From the NCBI RefSeq assembly GCF_010725725.1, contig NZ_AP022599.1, positions 248,001 through 312,000 of the forward strand: DNA of 64,000 bases, in the 5' to 3' direction. Both the position numbers and the translations under genes were made by a program. Below are positions 7,738-15,267 of this stretch, piece after piece; the stretch's first letter is position 1, and every line of letters begins with the position of its first letter. This stretch comes from Mycolicibacterium pulveris. Its GTDB lineage: Bacteria; Actinomycetota; Actinomycetes; Mycobacteriales; Mycobacteriaceae. The notes under the pieces were generated by a model. It did not search any database. It was not told the origin of the DNA and was given only the letters and a program-made list of their open reading frames with translations.

Positions 7738-8907
7738 TCAGCCGCGCCGCTGCCGAAGTTCGGCGAGCACGTCCGCGGTGTGCTCGCCGAGCCTCGGCGC
7801 AACGGACCGCGGCGCCCACGGGGTGCCGGAGAAGTCGGCGGGCGAGGCGACCATCGGGACCGTCGAGTCGCCTTCAGGTACATAGACAATGCCGCCCGCG
7901 GCGTGGAACTGATCATCGGCCACCACGTCCTCGACCGAATTGATCGGCGCCCAGAACAACTCGGGCTCGGCGGCAAAGACGTCGGCCCATTCGTCGAGGG
8001 TCCGGGTGGCGAAGATCTCGTCGAGTTCGGCGATGAGCTCGGCGGAGTGCGAGGCGCGCGACCAGGCCGTGGCGAACCGCGGATCGGTCAACCACTCGGG
8101 GCGGCCGACCGCCCGGCACAGCGGCGGCCAGTGCCGGTTCGCCTCCAGGCCGACGATCCAGAATCGGCGCCCGTCGCCGGCGGCGTAGTTGTTCATGCAC
8201 GGGTTGCCCATCGTTTCGCGTTGCCCGATCGCGATGGCGTGCCCGCTCAGCAGAAATGTGTTGAGGTCGAAGCTGACCGTGTACGCGCCCTGCCGGTACA
8301 GGGAGGTGCTCACCAGTTGACCCTCACCGGTGCGGGCCCGCGCCACCAACGCCGCGCATACCGCCGCGGCCAACGTCATCCCCGCCGAGTGGTCGCCCAT
8401 CCCGCCGCGTTGAAAAGGCGGGGTCTGGCCGGGGCGGGTCAGCAGGTGTGCCAGCCCCGCGCGGGCCCAGAACGCGGCGACGTCGTAGGCCGCGCGGTCG
8501 GCGTCGGGACCCGTCTCGCCGTAGCCGGTGATCAGCCCGTACACCAGCCGCCGGTTGCTCGTGGCCACCGCCGCGAAGTCCAGGCCCATCCGGCGCAGCG
8601 CGCCTGGACGGACGTTGGTGATGAAAACGTCGGCATCGCAGAGCAACTCGAGCGCGGTGGTGCGGCCCTGCTCGGTGGTCACGTCGAGCACGACGCTGCG
8701 CTTGCCGCGGTTGTCCATCTCGAACGGCGGGTTCGCCGCATCGTCGTCGATGCCCAGCATCCGCCCGAACGCGCGCGCCGGATCGCCGGTCGGGGGTTCG
8801 ATCTTGACGACGTCGGCGCCCCAGTCGGCCAGGATCCCGCCCGCCGCGGGCCCGGCCACCCAGACCCCCAGTTCGACGACCCGGATACCCTGCAACGGTC
8901 CGGCCAT
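7738..8907 (-). CDS. CaiB/BaiF family CoA-transferase
   Basis: A 389-residue class III CoA-transferase, which moves CoA between carboxylic acids through an enzyme-aspartyl intermediate. The N-terminus GIRVVELGVWVAGPAAGG, then GADVVKIEPPTGDPAR and DNRGKRSVVLD, are family hallmarks, and the segment GYGETGPDADRAAYD holds the conserved region near the catalytic Asp. Length is normal. The ATG at 8907 is preferred over earlier TTG/ATG codons because GGAAAGG lies 6 bases upstream of it. It is divergent from kinase 3 and shares the symmetrical site C with it. It presumably activates a carboxylic acid made by the P450 and aldehyde dehydrogenase of the module. Confidence 0.92.
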   Translation of the reverse strand: MAGPLQGIRVVELGVWVAGPAAGGILADWGADVVKIEPPTGDPARAFGRMLGIDDDAANPPFEMDNRGKRSVVLDVTTEQGRTTALELLCDADVFITNVRPGALRRMGLDFAAVATSNRRLVYGLITGYGETGPDADRAAYDVAAFWARAGLAHLLTRPGQTPPFQRGGMGDHSAGMTLAAAVCAALVARARTGEGQLVSTSLYRQGAYTVSFDLNTFLLSGHAIAIGQRETMGNPCMNNYAAGDGRRFWIVGLEANRHWPPLCRAVGRPEWLTDPRFATAWSRASHSAELIAELDEIFATRTLDEWADVFAAEPELFWAPINSVEDVVADDQFHAAGGIVYVPEGDSTVPMVASPADFSGTPWAPRSVAPRLGEHTADVLAELRQRRG

Positions 8908-8925
8908 GCCCATCCTTTCCAACTG

Positions 8926-8955
8926 AGTTTACAAACTCGGGGAAATTTGTAAACT
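8926..8955. promoter_or_regulatory. Regulon site C: perfect 10-bp-arm palindrome with face-to-face promoters
   Basis: AGTTTACAAA (8926-8935) and TTTGTAAACT (8946-8955) are exact inverted copies separated by 10 bp. The right arm aligns with those of sites A, B and D. Each strand reads TTTACA, 16 bp, TAAACT, so the same 30 bp can serve as promoter for the divergent CaiB and kinase 3 genes. The plus-strand start codon (GTG at 8962) lies 6 bases after the -10 element, consistent with a leaderless mRNA. Confidence 0.8.
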
Positions 8956-8961
8956 GGCGAG

Positions 8962-10065
8962 GTGAGTCGGGTTGCGCCGATCGTCGGCTTGGCGTCGCAT
9001 CTGGGGCGCGGTGTTCAACGTATCGCCACCGACGCCGTCGTCGGCCGGATCCGGTCGATTCCGCGCACGGTCGGCGATCTCGACGCGGCGGCGCTGACCC
9101 GAATCATGGGCCGCAGGGTCACCTCGGTGTCGGTGCTCGGCGGTGACGCGGGCACGTCGTCAAGGGCGCGGCTCGCGCTGACCGGAGACAACGTCCCGGC
9201 TTCGGTGTTCGTCAAGATGTCGGCCGAAACGGCCGCGACCCGCCTGATGGGTGAGCTGGGCAGGCTCGCCGACACCGAAACCCGCTTCTACCGTGAGCTT
9301 TCCACGCGGCTACGCGGTGTTCCCCGCTCGTACGGTTCCGCGTTCGACACGTTGACCGGGCGCTTCGTGCTCGTGCTCGAGGACCTGCCCGCCGACGAGT
9401 GCCAGTTCCCTGACACGCTGCATCCGTTGCCCCGCGATCAGGCCGGGCTCATCGTCGAACTGCTGGCCCAGCTGCACGCAACGTTCTGGGGGCGGGTTCC
9501 GGCGTGGGCGTACACCGCCTCGGGCGACAGCGCCGCGCTGCTCACCGGCCCGCTGCTCAAGACGTCGTCGCGCCGGATCGCCGAGCGCACCGACATTCCC
9601 GTCGACCGCGGCCGGTTCATCGACGCCAACTACCGCGCGGTGGCCCGGCTGATCGACCGGCCGCCGCACACCGTCATGCACGGCGACGCCCATCCCGGCA
9701 ACGTCTACTTCCGCAACGGCCAGGCGGGGCTGCTGGACTGGCAGGCCGTGCGGCGTGGCCACCCCGGGCGCGAACTCGCCTACACCCTGGTCACCAGCAT
9801 GACCCCGGCCGATCGCCGCGCCGAGCAACGCGACCTGCTCGACGTCTACCGGCAGGCGCTGGCCGCTCACGGCGGACCGCAGCTCGATCGCGACGAGTTG
9901 TGGCACCGCTACCGGCAGGGCGCCCTCTACGCCTACGTCGCGGCGCTGATCACCGCGGGCATGGGCGGTATGCAGGCCGAAGACATCGCGTTGGAGGGCT
10001 TGCGCCGCGGGGTGGCCGCGCTGGAAGATCTCGACACCGTCGCGCTTTTGGCGCAGTCGCTGTGA
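8962..10065 (+). CDS. APH-fold phosphotransferase 3
   Basis: A 367-residue APH-fold kinase resembling kinase 1 (4385-5431) more than kinase 2. The catalytic loop VMHGDAHPGN is near residue 237-246 and the metal-ligand Asp in LLDWQA near 258. The N-lobe has SSRARLALTG and SVFVKMSAE, and the C-terminus has the helix ALEDLDTVALL also seen at the end of kinase 1 as AIEDLDAVGLL, so kinases 1 and 3 are sister genes. It starts at a GTG directly behind regulon site C and probably has a leaderless mRNA. The second TetR gene follows. Substrate unknown; drug resistance is possible but the context favours catabolism. Confidence 0.88.
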   Translation: MSRVAPIVGLASHLGRGVQRIATDAVVGRIRSIPRTVGDLDAAALTRIMGRRVTSVSVLGGDAGTSSRARLALTGDNVPASVFVKMSAETAATRLMGELGRLADTETRFYRELSTRLRGVPRSYGSAFDTLTGRFVLVLEDLPADECQFPDTLHPLPRDQAGLIVELLAQLHATFWGRVPAWAYTASGDSAALLTGPLLKTSSRRIAERTDIPVDRGRFIDANYRAVARLIDRPPHTVMHGDAHPGNVYFRNGQAGLLDWQAVRRGHPGRELAYTLVTSMTPADRRAEQRDLLDVYRQALAAHGGPQLDRDELWHRYRQGALYAYVAALITAGMGGMQAEDIALEGLRRGVAALEDLDTVALLAQSL

Positions 10066-10111
10066 CCGAGGCTCTACGATCGACTGACTCGGACGATTGA
10101 GAGCCTTTCAC

Positions 10112-10660
10112 GTGAGAGACCCACTACCCGACGCATCCGGCGAGGACGAGGACACCTCGACGCGGCACCGCATACTGGCCGCCACCGCAGAAGTGCTGGG
10201 CCGCAGTGGTCAGACGAAGCTGAGCCTCTCGGAGGTGGCGTTGCAGGCCGGCGTGTCGCGGCCGACGCTGTACCGCTGGTTCGCCTCCAAGTCCGAACTG
10301 CTCGACGCGTTCGGGGCCTACGAGCGCGACCTGTTCGACAACGGCGTCAGCAAGGCCACGGCCGGGCTGCGCGGCACCGAAAGACTCGACGCCGCGCTGC
10401 AGTTCATCGTCGACTACCAGCGCTCCTACTCCGGGGTGCGGTTGGTCGACATCGAACCCGAAGTGGTCATTCCGCAGCTGTCGAAGATCATTCCGTTGAT
10501 GCGGGCGCGGCTGGAGCGGCTGCTGAGCGGTCCCAACAAAGCCGTCAAGGCGGCCACCGCGATTCGGGTCGCGGTCTCGCACTACATCGTCCGCAGCGAC
10601 GACGATGATCAGTTCCTTGCGCAGCTGCGGCACGCCGTCGGGATCAAGCCACAGGGCTGA
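10112..10660 (+). CDS. TetR-family regulator, copy 2 of the sister pair
   Basis: A TetR repressor with helix-turn-helix LSLSEVALQAGVSRPTLYRW and ligand domain containing YQRSYSGVRLVDIEPE. It matches the TetR at 3840 almost segment for segment. A TTG at 10097 is also open, but the GTG at 10112 gives 182 residues, the same as the sister, and has a GAGAG stretch 8 bases upstream. It follows kinase 3 in the same orientation, just as copy 1 precedes kinase 1, so a kinase-TetR pair seems to have been duplicated. The last bases run into the leader of the aldehyde dehydrogenase gene, whose operator (site D) lies 20 bases downstream. Confidence 0.88.
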   Translation: MRDPLPDASGEDEDTSTRHRILAATAEVLGRSGQTKLSLSEVALQAGVSRPTLYRWFASKSELLDAFGAYERDLFDNGVSKATAGLRGTERLDAALQFIVDYQRSYSGVRLVDIEPEVVIPQLSKIIPLMRARLERLLSGPNKAVKAATAIRVAVSHYIVRSDDDDQFLAQLRHAVGIKPQG

Positions 10661-10680
10661 GCGCCGGGACTTCGGGGAAA

Positions 10681-10710
10681 AGCTGACACTTCCAAAAGAA
10701 TCTGTAAAGC
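10681..10710. promoter_or_regulatory. Regulon site D: operator/promoter of the aldehyde dehydrogenase
   Basis: AGCTGACACT (10681-10690) and TCTGTAAAGC (10701-10710) keep the 20-bp spacing of the other three sites. As a promoter it reads CTGACA, 16 bp, TAAAGC. The ATG of the dehydrogenase is 8 bases after the -10, with no ribosome site between, so the mRNA is probably leaderless and repressor binding would cover the core promoter. Confidence 0.75.
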
Positions 10711-10718
10711 TGTCTGGC

Positions 10719-12203
10719 ATGACCGAGGTGCAGACTGAGACCGGCGTGCTGGCCGGCGAAGAGCGGATGTTGATCGCTGGCGAACTGCAGTTCACCAGCA
10801 GCGGCGCGAAATTCGACGTCGTACACCCGGCCAGCGAGGAGGTCGCGGGCCAGGCCACCGACGGGACCGTCGAGGACATGGCACGCGCTGTCGGCGCGGC
10901 ACGGCGAGCGTTCGACGAGAGCGACTGGTCACGCGATCTCGAGTTCCGCTACCACTGTCTGACCCAGCTGCACGAGGCGCTCGAGCGCAACAAGGAGCGG
11001 CTTCGGCGGATCCTCATCACCGAGGTCGGGTGTCCGGTCTCGGTGACCGCCAGCCAGATCGAAAGCCCGATCGAGGAGGTCAAGCACTGGACCGAGCACG
11101 GCAAGAACTTCACCTACCTCGTCGACAACGGTGTGCACGAGACTCCGCTCGGTCCCGCGCGGCGCAAGATCCACTACGAACCCGTCGGCGTGGTGGGCGC
11201 GATCACGCCATGGAACGTGCCGCTCTATCTGAACATCGCCGAGACCGTGCCCGCGCTGATGGCCGGTAACACCGTCGTCCTCAAGCCCGCCCAGCTGACC
11301 CCGTGGTCGGGCAGCGAGTACGGCCGCATCGTCGCCGAGGAGACCGACATCCCGGCCGGGGTGTTCAACGTGGTGGTGTCCAACGCCAACGAGGTCGGGG
11401 CGGCGTTGTCGGCCGATCCACGCGTCGACATGATCACGTTCACCGGATCGACGGCCACCGGACGGGCGATCCTGGCCGCCGGTGCGCCGACGGTGAAAAA
11501 GACGCTGCTCGAGTTGGGTGGCAAGTCCGCCCACATCGTGCTCGACGACGCCGATTTCAACGCCGCGCTGCCGTTGGCGGCGATGATGGCGTGCGTGATG
11601 TCCGGCCAGAGCTGCATCCTGCCGAGCCGGATCCTGTTGCCGCGCAGCCGCTACGACGAGGGTATCCAGATCCTCAAGACGACGATGGAGGGCTTCCCGG
11701 TCGGCGACCCGTGGACGCCCGGCAACATGCAGGGCCCGCAGATCAGCGAGACTCAGCGCGAGAAGGTGCTGGGCTTGATCAAGAGCGGCATCGACTCGGG
11801 TGCGCGGTTGGTCACCGGCGGTGGTATCCCGGAGAATTTGCCGACCGGCTACTACACGCAGCCGACCTTGCTGGCCGACGTCGACCCCAATTCCCAGGTG
11901 GCCCAGGAGGAAATCTTCGGCCCGGTCCTGACCGTCACCCCGTACGACACCGACGACGAGGCGATCGCCATCGCGAACAACTCGATCTACGGGCTGTCCG
12001 GTGAGGTCAGTAGTGCCGACGTGGATCGCGCATTCGGCGTGGCCTGCCGCATGCGCACGGGCAACGTCACGATCAACGGCAAGAGCCACTTCGGCATCAA
12101 CAGCCCGTTCGGTGGCACCAAGCAGAGCGGCCTGGGCTACCGCAACGGCGAAGAGGGATACAAGGAGTACCTCGAGGCCAAGACCATCGGCATGCCCGAC
12201 TGA
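10719..12203 (+). CDS. NAD(P)-dependent aldehyde dehydrogenase
   Basis: A complete 494-residue aldehyde dehydrogenase that oxidises an aldehyde to its acid. The general-base Glu265 is in LLELGGKS and the nucleophile Cys299 in SGQSCILPS, 34 residues apart as usual. The cofactor-binding FTGSTATG is at about 241-248, and EEIFGPVL and the C-terminal FGGTKQSGLGYRNG are family blocks. The ATG at 10719 is chosen over upstream starts that overlap the TetR gene and operator. It stands under regulon site D. A natural role is to oxidise an aldehyde formed from the P450 product, delivering an acid to the CaiB CoA-transferase. It overlaps the SnoaL-like gene by one base. A related enzyme lies at 59624-61099. 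Confidence 0.94.
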   Translation: MTEVQTETGVLAGEERMLIAGELQFTSSGAKFDVVHPASEEVAGQATDGTVEDMARAVGAARRAFDESDWSRDLEFRYHCLTQLHEALERNKERLRRILITEVGCPVSVTASQIESPIEEVKHWTEHGKNFTYLVDNGVHETPLGPARRKIHYEPVGVVGAITPWNVPLYLNIAETVPALMAGNTVVLKPAQLTPWSGSEYGRIVAEETDIPAGVFNVVVSNANEVGAALSADPRVDMITFTGSTATGRAILAAGAPTVKKTLLELGGKSAHIVLDDADFNAALPLAAMMACVMSGQSCILPSRILLPRSRYDEGIQILKTTMEGFPVGDPWTPGNMQGPQISETQREKVLGLIKSGIDSGARLVTGGGIPENLPTGYYTQPTLLADVDPNSQVAQEEIFGPVLTVTPYDTDDEAIAIANNSIYGLSGEVSSADVDRAFGVACRMRTGNVTINGKSHFGINSPFGGTKQSGLGYRNGEEGYKEYLEAKTIGMPD

Positions 12204-12637
12204 TGGACGTCCAGCGACTCCGCGACGAACTCGACATCACGGCGCTGCTGCACCGCTACGCTCGCGCGGTCGACACCAAGGACTGGGAGCTGTACCGCTC
12301 GGTGTTCACCGACGAGGCGGTGATCGACTACTCGTCGGCGGGTATCCCCGCCGGTTCCCGTGACGAGATCACCGACCTGTTCAGCCGGACATTCACCGCG
12401 ATCCCGTGGACCATGCACTACATCACCAATATCGAAGCCGAATTCGATGAGACCGGTGACACGGCCACGGTGAGGGCGATGTTCTACAACCCGATGCAGC
12501 TGCCGGGCATGGCTGAGCAAAGCTCTTGCGGCGGTTACTATTTCCACGATCTCGTGCGCACCCGGGACGGGTGGCGCAGCCGAGGACTGCGCGAGGACAA
12601 CGTCTGGTTCCTCAACCGGCCCGGCAGCGTGACCTGA
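12203..12637 (+). CDS. SnoaL-like NTF2-fold protein
   Basis: A 144-residue single-domain protein of the SnoaL/NTF2-like fold, starting LRDELDITALLHRYARAVDTKDWELYRSVF, quoted here only as its typical opening LHRYARAVDTKDW. Such proteins are cone-shaped isomerases, dehydratases or hydrolases, or have no catalytic role. The start codon overlaps the aldehyde dehydrogenase stop (TGATG), so it is part of the regulon D message. It could act on an intermediate of the pathway, but no catalytic residues can be assigned with confidence. Its stop is one base from the stop of the convergent TetR gene. Confidence 0.85.
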   Translation: MDVQRLRDELDITALLHRYARAVDTKDWELYRSVFTDEAVIDYSSAGIPAGSRDEITDLFSRTFTAIPWTMHYITNIEAEFDETGDTATVRAMFYNPMQLPGMAEQSSCGGYYFHDLVRTRDGWRSRGLREDNVWFLNRPGSVT

Positions 12638-12638
12638 C

Positions 12639-13241
12639 TCAGTCGCCCGCCGGCACGAGGCTCGAGACGATCAGTTGCAGATAGGGTCGGTACAGGTCGG
12701 ACCCGTCGAGATGGCTACCGAGGGTGACGCCGTCGTTGACCGCGAGGATCAATTGGGCCAACGTGTCGGCCGGCATCGTCAGTGTTGCGCCCAATCGTGC
12801 GACGTTCTTGCCGATGAATTCGCCGAGCGACCGGATGGTCTCGTGCCGTTGAGAATCGAGTCGCTCGCGCGCCTGCGGATTGCGTAACAGATAGAGCGTG
12901 AGTTCGTAGTTGAGCGCGGCCCGATTCGGGTCGTTGCCGACTTCGCGCCATCGCTCGGCGAGTTCGTCGACGCTGAGCTCGTCCAGGCGCCCGAAGGACT
13001 GGATGGTCTCGTTGAAGCCGTCGAGGAAGCGCTGCCGCTGGCGATCGACGACGGCCAGGAACAACTCTTCCTTGGCGCCGAAGTGCGAATAGATCGCCCC
13101 GCGGGTGTAGCCGGCCACTTCCGCGATGTCCTCCAGGGCCGCTCCGGTCAGACCCTTGCGCGCGAACACTTCCTCGGCCGCGTCGAGCAGCAGGTTACGG
13201 GTGTGTTCGAGACGTCGCTCTCTGGTCCACCGCTCCGGCAT
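12639..13241 (-). CDS. TetR-family regulator of the Rieske operon (probable)
   Basis: A 200-residue TetR protein with helix-turn-helix in LEDIAEVAGYTRGAIYSHF (about residues 34-52), followed by GAKEELFLAV, the AcrR-like hallmark. The C-terminal half is a divergent ligand-binding domain. The ATG at 13241 begins MPERWTRERR, a usual length of lead-in before the DNA-binding domain; the open frame extends 14 codons further without similarity. It is unlike the sister TetRs at 3840 and 10112. Its most likely target is the pair of palindromes at 13754-13786 in front of the Rieske oxygenase gene. An adjacent small minus-strand gene lies between the regulator and these sites. Confidence 0.88.
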   Translation of the reverse strand: MPERWTRERRLEHTRNLLLDAAEEVFARKGLTGAALEDIAEVAGYTRGAIYSHFGAKEELFLAVVDRQRQRFLDGFNETIQSFGRLDELSVDELAERWREVGNDPNRAALNYELTLYLLRNPQARERLDSQRHETIRSLGEFIGKNVARLGATLTMPADTLAQLILAVNDGVTLGSHLDGSDLYRPYLQLIVSSLVPAGD

Positions 13242-13279
13242 CCGCCGATCCTCCCACAACGCCGCGCCACCACCGACCG

Positions 13280-13699
13280 TCACGGCGCCACCGTGAGCGC
13301 CGAGGTGTGCACGAATTCCCGTAGCGCCATCATCTTTGATGATGTACCCAGCAGGAACATCTCGAGATCGGCGGTGTTTGGTGGTAGACCGGCGGCAAGC
13401 AACGCCCGAGACTTGAAAGTGCGCGCCGCCGCGCTGACGTGATGGCGCACGCAGTCGGACCCGTCACGAGCGGTGTCTTGCGCAGCGACGGCCCGCACGA
13501 CCAGCGCATCCACCCCCTCGGGTCTGCCGACCAGTTCGCGCGCCGTCACGCCGAGAATCGCCGAGGAGCGAGCGTCGTCGAGCTTCGATACCCACACCGT
13601 GACCGTCCAACCGGCCATCACACGATCGCACAGCCAGCCACCCGCGATGCTGATCAGATCCGCGGAGCTCGCCGCGCGCAGGTCGAGTGCGCACTTCAT
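13280..13699 (-). CDS. Hypothetical protein, 139 residues
   Basis: I do not recognise this protein. The open frame runs to 13780, but an ATG at 13699 has AGGGAGGAA 6-8 bases upstream, so that start is used. The predicted product is soluble, of mixed composition, with no signal peptide or clear metal motif; it contains a Trp-rich stretch (GGWLCDRVMAGWTVTVWV) and a basic middle. It is transcribed leftward, divergent from the Rieske oxygenase operon, and so would share the twin-palindrome control region. It points toward the TetR gene and may be in one transcript with it (38-base gap). Coding status is probable rather than proven. Confidence 0.55.
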   Translation of the reverse strand: MKCALDLRAASSADLISIAGGWLCDRVMAGWTVTVWVSKLDDARSSAILGVTARELVGRPEGVDALVVRAVAAQDTARDGSDCVRHHVSAAARTFKSRALLAAGLPPNTADLEMFLLGTSSKMMALREFVHTSALTVAP

Positions 13700-13753
13700 T
13701 GCCGGTTCCTCCCTTTTGGCCGCACGCGGTCGGGTGTGACTCAAGCCACTTTC

Positions 13754-13786
13754 ATACATTGTTGTATATCCCATACACAAATGTAT
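13754..13786. promoter_or_regulatory. Two tandem 14-bp palindromes, probable TetR operator
   Basis: ATACATTGTTGTAT (13754-13767) and ATACACAAATGTAT (13773-13786) are both of the form ATACA-N4-TGTAT, with centres 19 bp apart, on an AT-rich island between divergent genes. Two adjacent dimer sites of this type are typical for TetR repressors. The Rieske oxygenase start lies about 80 bases downstream. Confidence 0.8.
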
Positions 13787-13867
13787 ATGGTGACTGTCGT
13801 CACAGCGTTCGATCGCGCCTACGTGCGCTCACAGCCCAATGAGCATCCGGTGACCAGGAGGAATGAC

Positions 13868-15235
13868 ATGACACAGGTGCTTCGCCCCGGAGAATGGCTT
13901 GACCCGAATTCGGGGAAGGGCCTTGGCCTGGACGACATCACGCCCGGCACGTTCAACATGAACATTTCGACGGATCGCTACACCTCCCGGGAGTACGCCG
14001 CAGTCGAGCGCGATCGCATCTGGATGCGGGTGTGGCAGGTCGCCGGGCGCGTCGATGAGCTGCCGAAGGCCGGGGACTGGAAGCGTTACCAACTCCTCGA
14101 CCAGTCCTACATCATCGTCCGCGGCAAGGACGAGAAACTGCGAGGCTTTGTCAACGCGTGCCGCCACCGCGGAAACATCCTGTGCAACACCAACACTGGT
14201 AACGCCAAACGCGGATTCCTGTGCCAATACCATCTCTGGTCCTATGACCTGGAGGGCAAACTGCGCGGTGTCTTGCGGGAGGACCTCGCCGGCCAAGTCG
14301 ACAAGAGCGACAACTCGCTGCTGGAGGTGTCGGTCGACACGTTTGGCGGTTTCATCTTCATCAACCCGGACCCGAATGCCGCACCACTGCGGGACTATCT
14401 GGGCGACGAGGTGATCGAACTCCTCGAGCCCTACCACCTCGACCAGATGACCACCGTGATGGACGTTCGCGAGGCCATCGACTGCAACTGGAAGGTCGTC
14501 ATGGACGCCTTCGAGGAGGGCTACCACATCAACGGAATCCACCCCCAGTTGCTCGCGGTCCTCAACATCGATCCGGCAACGACCCGCTACCAATTCTTCG
14601 AGAACCACAGCGTCGCGGTGGCTCCGTTCGAGGTGCGGGGCGCCGGGGCGCAAAAGCAGGTTGACGGCATCATGGCGCTGCCCGAGACGTTCCCCGGCAC
14701 CGCGGCGGTGATCCCGCGGTTCCAGGAACTCGTCGCTCCCTATCAGGGGGCGGACGGTGAGGTGGAATTCCCCGAAGGCGTGACCGCGCGGGGACTGCTT
14801 CAGCAGGCCACCCGCGACACCCTCACCGGCATGGGCCTCGACGTCAGCGGGCTCACCGACGCCCAGATGAGCGACAACCAGGGCTGGGTGCTGTTCCCGA
14901 ACTTCTTCATGACGGTCCGGGCCGGCGAATGCCACATCATCATGGCGGTGCCGCATCCCGACGGTGACCCCAACCGCTGCATCTGGCACGTCAGCAGCCA
15001 CATGTTCTTGCCTGCCGAGCACCGAGACGCGTTCCGCGCCGAGCTCATCGAGGTCGACGAACCCGGCAGCTACAAGTACTTCGAGGCGCTGCACCAGGAC
15101 TACGTCCAGATGCCGCGTCAGCAGAAGGGCTTGCGCAACAACCGACTCGACCACATGTCCTTGGTGAAAGAGGAAGTCGTGATCGGACACTTCCACACCG
15201 TCGTCGACCGGTACATGACGACAGCCACATCCTGA
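13868..15235 (+). CDS. Rieske non-haem iron oxygenase, alpha subunit
   Basis: A 455-residue aromatic-ring-hydroxylating oxygenase large subunit. The Rieske 2Fe-2S ligands are Cys98 and His100 in ACRHRG and Cys119 and His122 in CQYHLW. The mononuclear iron site is in the segment EEGYHINGIHP with His220 and His225; Glu217 holds the place of the bridging Asp found in naphthalene dioxygenase. The ATG at 13868 has AGGAGG upstream and replaces a longer frame that runs through the operator. It heads a rightward operon with two NTF2-fold proteins, an SDR and a CMD-family protein. No reductase or ferredoxin gene is nearby, so electrons must come from elsewhere. The substrate is unknown. Confidence 0.93.
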   Translation: MTQVLRPGEWLDPNSGKGLGLDDITPGTFNMNISTDRYTSREYAAVERDRIWMRVWQVAGRVDELPKAGDWKRYQLLDQSYIIVRGKDEKLRGFVNACRHRGNILCNTNTGNAKRGFLCQYHLWSYDLEGKLRGVLREDLAGQVDKSDNSLLEVSVDTFGGFIFINPDPNAAPLRDYLGDEVIELLEPYHLDQMTTVMDVREAIDCNWKVVMDAFEEGYHINGIHPQLLAVLNIDPATTRYQFFENHSVAVAPFEVRGAGAQKQVDGIMALPETFPGTAAVIPRFQELVAPYQGADGEVEFPEGVTARGLLQQATRDTLTGMGLDVSGLTDAQMSDNQGWVLFPNFFMTVRAGECHIIMAVPHPDGDPNRCIWHVSSHMFLPAEHRDAFRAELIEVDEPGSYKYFEALHQDYVQMPRQQKGLRNNRLDHMSLVKEEVVIGHFHTVVDRYMTTATS

Positions 15236-15267
15236 CCGCGATCAACGCCCGAATCCGAAAGGAAGCA

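Noticed and set aside
4385-10065. Reading the three APH-fold proteins as an aminoglycoside-resistance cluster
   Set aside because: The fold is shared with many metabolic kinases, the sequences lack drug-class specific signatures that I know, and the operator-linked neighbours are catabolic.
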